A stretch of 64,000 bases of DNA, from contig NC_054743.1 in assembly GCF_018143015.1 (NCBI RefSeq), forward strand, positions 39,698,922-39,762,921, in the 5' to 3' direction. The stretch comes from Lytechinus variegatus (taxonomy: Eukaryota > Echinodermata > Echinoidea > Temnopleuroida > Toxopneustidae). The notes under the pieces are model-generated. The model saw nothing but the letters and a program-made list of their open reading frames with translations, did no database searches and was not told the origin of the DNA. The translations under genes and the position numbers were made by a program. Shown piece after piece: positions 60,500-64,000 of the stretch; position 1 is the stretch's first letter, and every line of letters starts with the position of its first letter.

Positions 60500-60689
60500 A
60501 ATATAAATGTGAGAAAGTGTCATGTACAAAAGCTTCAGAAACTCTTTTATTTCAGATACGTTTTGGAAGATCTATATGTATAAATATATATACGCGCCTA
60601 CCATTGCTGTCTTCATTCATTTCTTTCGCGCAACATATTGAATAAAAGAGTTGACAAAGCCCTTGTACATGTATAGTTTCTCATATGTA

Positions 60690-60725
60690 CACACACACAC
60701 ACACCCACACCCTTACACACACACC

Positions 60726-60797
<72 letters not shown>
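60690..60797. repeat. (CA)n followed by (TA)n microsatellite
   Basis: CA-rich at 60690-60760 and pure TA at 60761-60798. Confidence 0.97.
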
Positions 60798-60798
<1 letters not shown>

Positions 60799-60802
<4 letters not shown>

Positions 60803-60848
60803 AACAACCTAACGCGACAGGTGCACCTGTCGCGTTATGCTGTTGCGC
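60799..60848. repeat. 50-bp palindrome next to (TA)n
   Basis: The core 60810-60837 (TAACGCGACAGGTG then its exact complement CACCTGTCGCGTTA) is a perfect 28-bp palindrome with no spacer. The outer arms GCGCAACA and TGTTGCGC extend it to 50 bp with a 3-bp mismatch. Confidence 0.92.
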
Positions 60849-61102
60849 AATGTATTCATTGCGCGTTTGTATCGTCACTAAATGATGCAACCTGTTTTGG
60901 ATAATAAAACCATCCCTGAAGAAGGTCTATGACCGAAAATTTGGAAGACTATGTCTCCTCACGGCGTTCTTTTTAAGTCTTCTTTTGTTTCTACATTATG
61001 ACGCCGACGCAGAACTCATATATACACCCACGCACTCCTAGTGTATTTAAAGGTTCTTTTTTATATTCGCGAGGATACGTTGCCTAGTTGTTTGACACAC
61101 CT

Positions 61103-61261
61103 GGGGAGCGTTTCATGAAAGGACTTGTCGGACGTTTTAGCCGACAAGTCCTGTTTTATCCGACAGTTACTATAGTAACAATGCTTCTCAACCAATCAGA
61201 ATCAAGGAAAGTTGTGAGATCCAACAACTTGTCGGACAAAACTATTGATGAAACACCCCCC
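61103..61261. mobile_element. GGGGAGCGTTTC MITE at the duplicated site
   Basis: GGGGAGCGTTTCATGAAAGG to ACTATTGATGAAACACCCCC, with CTTGTCGGACGTTTTAGCCG. Flanks CACACCTGG and CTGATC are the same as those of the 49509-49690 MITE. Confidence 0.8.
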
Positions 61262-62114
61262 TGATCATACTAATATGTGTAAATTTTGATAAAAAAAATA
61301 TCTGTGAAGTGGAATATAAACGTAGAAAAAACAGCATTCTCTTTTTTGTATTCCCCATGTTCCACATAATCCCAGGCCAAAATGATAATAAAACAAAACT
61401 AATATCAAGGTTATATTTGAAATGTTTTAATTGTCTTTTATATCTTCAACAGATAAATGTGGCGATTTAAAATAATTATTAGAAATCAATAGCGATAGAT
61501 AACAAACTTACTCCGTAGGGACAGGCTCACCTTAATTTCGTTATAAAGAATATTCTATGAAAGTTAACTGGTTTATTGCAGTGTTTAATTCAATTTACAG
61601 TATAGGTACTGTTCAATTAGCTCAAGAATTATACTGTAACATAAAGAGCATTTTAAATGTACACTTTCCACGATCTGCTACTCATTATTTGAGATAATGT
61701 CTATTTGTTAATATTCAAATCAACTGACACTAGATGAGGCGATAAAAAGCTAAACTGGTAGTGTTTTCATCATAATGTTGTCATAAAGATGCCGAGTAAT
61801 GTGAAAAGACTACGAAAAATCTGTTCCATGCATAACGACATGATTGTCTAAATAGTCTACAATAAAATTATTGATGAAATTGTAATGACCCACAATGACT
61901 TACAAGGAGACTATGGCAAATATGGTAACTAAGGTAAGTATAAATAAAGTGGAAAATGGACTGGCTTCACAATACCCTATGACTCTAAACTTGTTTCAAG
62001 AGATTTGCAGAAATGAAAATCTATGACCATGAGATGTTTTCAGAACACACATCCCCACACAACCAGTATCCGGCATTTTAAGAAGACAACAAAACTTCAT
62101 GACTGATGCCCTCA

Positions 62115-62380
62115 TTAGTCTTCATCAAATGCTGGCAACCCGATGTTGCAGTACTCCCAGCGAGTGCCAGCGTCGGTTGTGTAGCACCAGGCAAAGTCCG
62201 AGTTGTCAGGGTTGCGGCAGTAGTTGTGGTTACCCAGGCCAGCATCAGGGTAGTTTTCAGGAGTGCGAGAGTGTCCATGAGGACTCTGGGAAGTCCATGC
62301 CTGGCATTCGAGTCCGGTCCTTGTAGTAGAGACGTATCCCCGGTAATCGGTGCCACTGGGTTCCTCATAGTACTCAGGAT
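62115..62380 (-). CDS. Last exon of a paralogous kringle gene, 5' exons outside window
   Basis: The exon has the same borders, phase and stop as 50723-50458. It encodes a kringle with [35 protein letters not shown] and [13 protein letters not shown], nearly identical to the first gene's kringle 2, and it again lacks C1 and C6. Differences cluster in the loop before the fourth cysteine (DNSD versus [11 protein letters not shown] versus PNTRWEY). The acceptor is TTCTCACTCTACCCAG. No other exon of this gene is seen before 64000, so the signal peptide and any first kringle must lie to the right, or the copy is a pseudogene. Confidence 0.85.
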
Positions 62381-62503
62381 CTGGGTAGAGTGAGAAAAAG
62401 GGAGTATGTTTATTCATTGACCGTAGATGGGTCATTCTCGCGAAGATAAAACGTGTAAAAGGGCTGCGCACGGCGTCCACTTTCAGTGACTAGTAAATCC
62501 TTC

Positions 62504-62775
62504 AATTCAATTCAATTCAATTCTTTATTCAATTTCCATTCAAAACACAATACAAAGTAATATAAAGTAATACAAATTAAGTACAATTTTACAGACGAGC
62601 ATTCTTACTTCGTAAAACAAAAGAAAAAAAACACAGTATAATATTGAGCATAAATGGAAATGAGGGGGTCCACTAAGCTTATAAAGTGTGGAACCCCCTT
62701 GGAAAGGAAGAAAATATAGTCGATTTATATATGCGTATATATATACAAGAAAGAAAAAGGAGAATGAACAATATA
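62504..62775 (-). mobile_element. Retroposed insertion with (TTCAA)n end
   Basis: (TTCAA)n TTCTTTATTC at 62495-62530 then a non-coding body; the insertion is absent at 50925-50935 in the other duplicate (CAGTAAATCGTTCAGCGGAA). It resembles the 3' end of a LINE or a SINE on the minus strand, similar in style to 54289 and 39330. Confidence 0.65.
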
Positions 62776-62884
62776 AAAATTCTTGACCGGAATGTAAATG
62801 CAGATTATAAATGATTTTGTTAAAGACGTGTTAACAGTCTTGCTCACATATTCAAGACCAGGCCTCACTGGCCACCTGGTACAT

Positions 62885-63166
62885 TGGCCCATATTCTGAA
62901 GTCAGGTTTAACTTAGACTATGGTCTAACTCTGTGCTAAAATTATGGGAAGCCAAAAGTTTCATTTTTTTTGGAGGTTTTGTTTCTTATGTGCTCTTTCC
63001 TGATTGATTGATGGTGAAGACAATCATCTATTTACACTTCCGAGACAATTATGAATGATTTAAGAATCAAATGAACTGAAATATGATACCTCTACTATTA
63101 GTAATTAATGTAAAAATTGGCTATCCATACTTAAACCATAATTTTAAACCCGAGTTTAAGTTAAAC
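62885..63166. mobile_element. TGGCCCATATTCTGA MITE, right-duplicate copy
   Basis: Same as 51016-51319 but its right end (ACTTCGGAATACGGG) is lost. Confidence 0.72.
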
Positions 63167-63469
63167 CGAGCGACCAAATTTTCAAAAGTTGGAAGACAGA
63201 ATAATGACCAAAAACCATCTTTCAGGGGTGAGTAATTATGGGATAAATGCAGCATCACAGGCCCCAAAATATACTTCCAAAAAGATGGAGATAGCACAAT
63301 GATGCAAATCAAAAGAAAATATTGCAGGAAAAAAGTTGAATGATTTTGAAGATTATATTTTAATATAACATTTAGAATTTGAACAAAACTCATATTTGAA
63401 ATATTTATTAGAAAGTTAAAGAATTAATATCATTTTTATCCCCACATAACATTTTTGATGAAATCAGAG

Positions 63470-64000
63470 TAACACTGCTGAGAACGCAGAAAATCCCAAA
63501 ATATGCATATAGTATTTTACTTAAACATGTGTTCCAGAAAAACGTATAGTGTTTTGGACTGATCTCCATAATACAGATGAGGCAAATTGGGAGAAAGTTT
63601 ATGTAAATAATTTCAAGTTCGCTATAATGACACGTGTGCGCTCTATTTATTTCAAGTGATTTCATAAAGCAATCAAAAGGAAGGACTCCCCTAATTTTTC
63701 TTTTTGTAACACTGACCCGGAAACCTATTTACATATTTTTATTGAATGTCCTGTTGTGAAACCTATTTGGGATGAAACTATGAAAGGTATTATTAAGGAA
63801 ACCCCAATAACATGGTTTACAGAATGTTTCAAAATTTGAAAAGATGTTCGGTTATATTGACAAATTCCTTACATATTTGTTTCGTCTATTATATTTGTAA
63901 AATTCAGAACCACCAACTTTTGACGGTTATAAACCATATTTGACCTCTAACAAGGTTATTGAATATCGTATTGCCAAGAAAAATAATAAATTTATCAAAT
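63470..64000 (+). mobile_element. LINE C-terminal fragment, runs off the window
   Basis: Plus-strand coding traces of the region after a non-LTR reverse transcriptase: ANWEKVYVNNFKFAIMTRVR (about 63580-63640), the zinc-type CNTDPETYLHIFIECPVVKP with IW (about 63705-63770), and PPTFDGYKPYLTSNKVIEYR near the end. The pattern CxxxxxTxxHxFxxC is typical of L1/Tx1-like and related LINEs. It has frame breaks, so it is an inactive copy, and it is different from the LINE at 54-56 kb. Confidence 0.8.

Larger units (their letters stand above)
60597..63450. repeat. Segmental duplication, right copy (partner 49365-51800)
   Basis: Starts at GCGCCTACCATTGCTGTCTT (compare 49365) and runs collinear through the kringle exon to about 63440 (ATATAACATTTAGAATTTGA). 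The region 60640-61060 is not matched, and an insertion is present at about 62504-62775. Confidence 0.85.

Noticed and set aside
60905-60960. Hammerhead ribozyme around CCTGAAGAAGG ... CCGAAAAT
   Set aside because: The required CTGATGA core is absent and no three-stem fold is evident.

Overview
The window is AT-rich metazoan nuclear DNA: spliced genes with GT-AG introns, large introns and a very dense load of short DNA transposons, tRNA-derived SINEs and LINE pieces. Gene content (C6orf118-like ciliary gene, secreted kringle proteins, SLC10 transporter with a long ectodomain) and the repeat style point to a marine invertebrate deuterostome, most likely an echinoderm such as a sea urchin. That assignment is inference, not proof.

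Layout. 1-10.9 kb: 5' and middle part of a minus-strand CSTF2 (CstF-64) gene; its 3' end lies left of the window. 12.6-13.7 kb: an element with an array of about 190-150 bp units, each carrying a nuclear-receptor-type DR1 sequence. 14.6-20.6 kb: a complete plus-strand C6orf118-like gene, divergent from CSTF2. 22.4-25.1 kb: a cluster of short inverted-repeat elements. 25.2-30.2 kb: RPP21 (single exon) and TAF13 (four exons), both minus, head to tail about 310 bp apart. 30.2-36.2 kb: repeats with no gene recognised. 36.3-37.8 kb: an intronless SLC10-family transporter gene, minus strand. 38-49 kb: repeat-rich, gene-free. 50.4-56.4 kb: a complete three-exon, two-kringle secreted protein gene, minus, with a non-LTR retrotransposon in its first intron. 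57-60.5 kb: nested elements. 60.6-63.4 kb: a second copy of the 49.4-51.8 kb block, including the last kringle exon of a paralogous gene whose 5' part lies to the right. 63.5-64 kb: a LINE fragment.

The genes do not form one pathway. CSTF2 (mRNA 3' end formation), RPP21 (tRNA 5' processing) and TAF13 (TFIID) are housekeeping RNA and transcription factors. C6orf118-like is probably cilium or sperm associated, SLC10 is a membrane transporter, and the kringle genes are a small local tandem family.

The most striking material is in the repeats: a family carrying dozens of GCGAAGC hairpin motifs, reciprocal nesting of two transposon families, a near-perfect 75 bp terminal-inverted-repeat element, a 50 bp palindrome, and two different short transposons occupying the same site in the two halves of a segmental duplication. 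In the genes, the C-terminal kringle lacks exactly the C1-C6 cysteine pair in both copies, and CSTF2 carries a homogenised decapeptide array where vertebrates have MEARA/G repeats.
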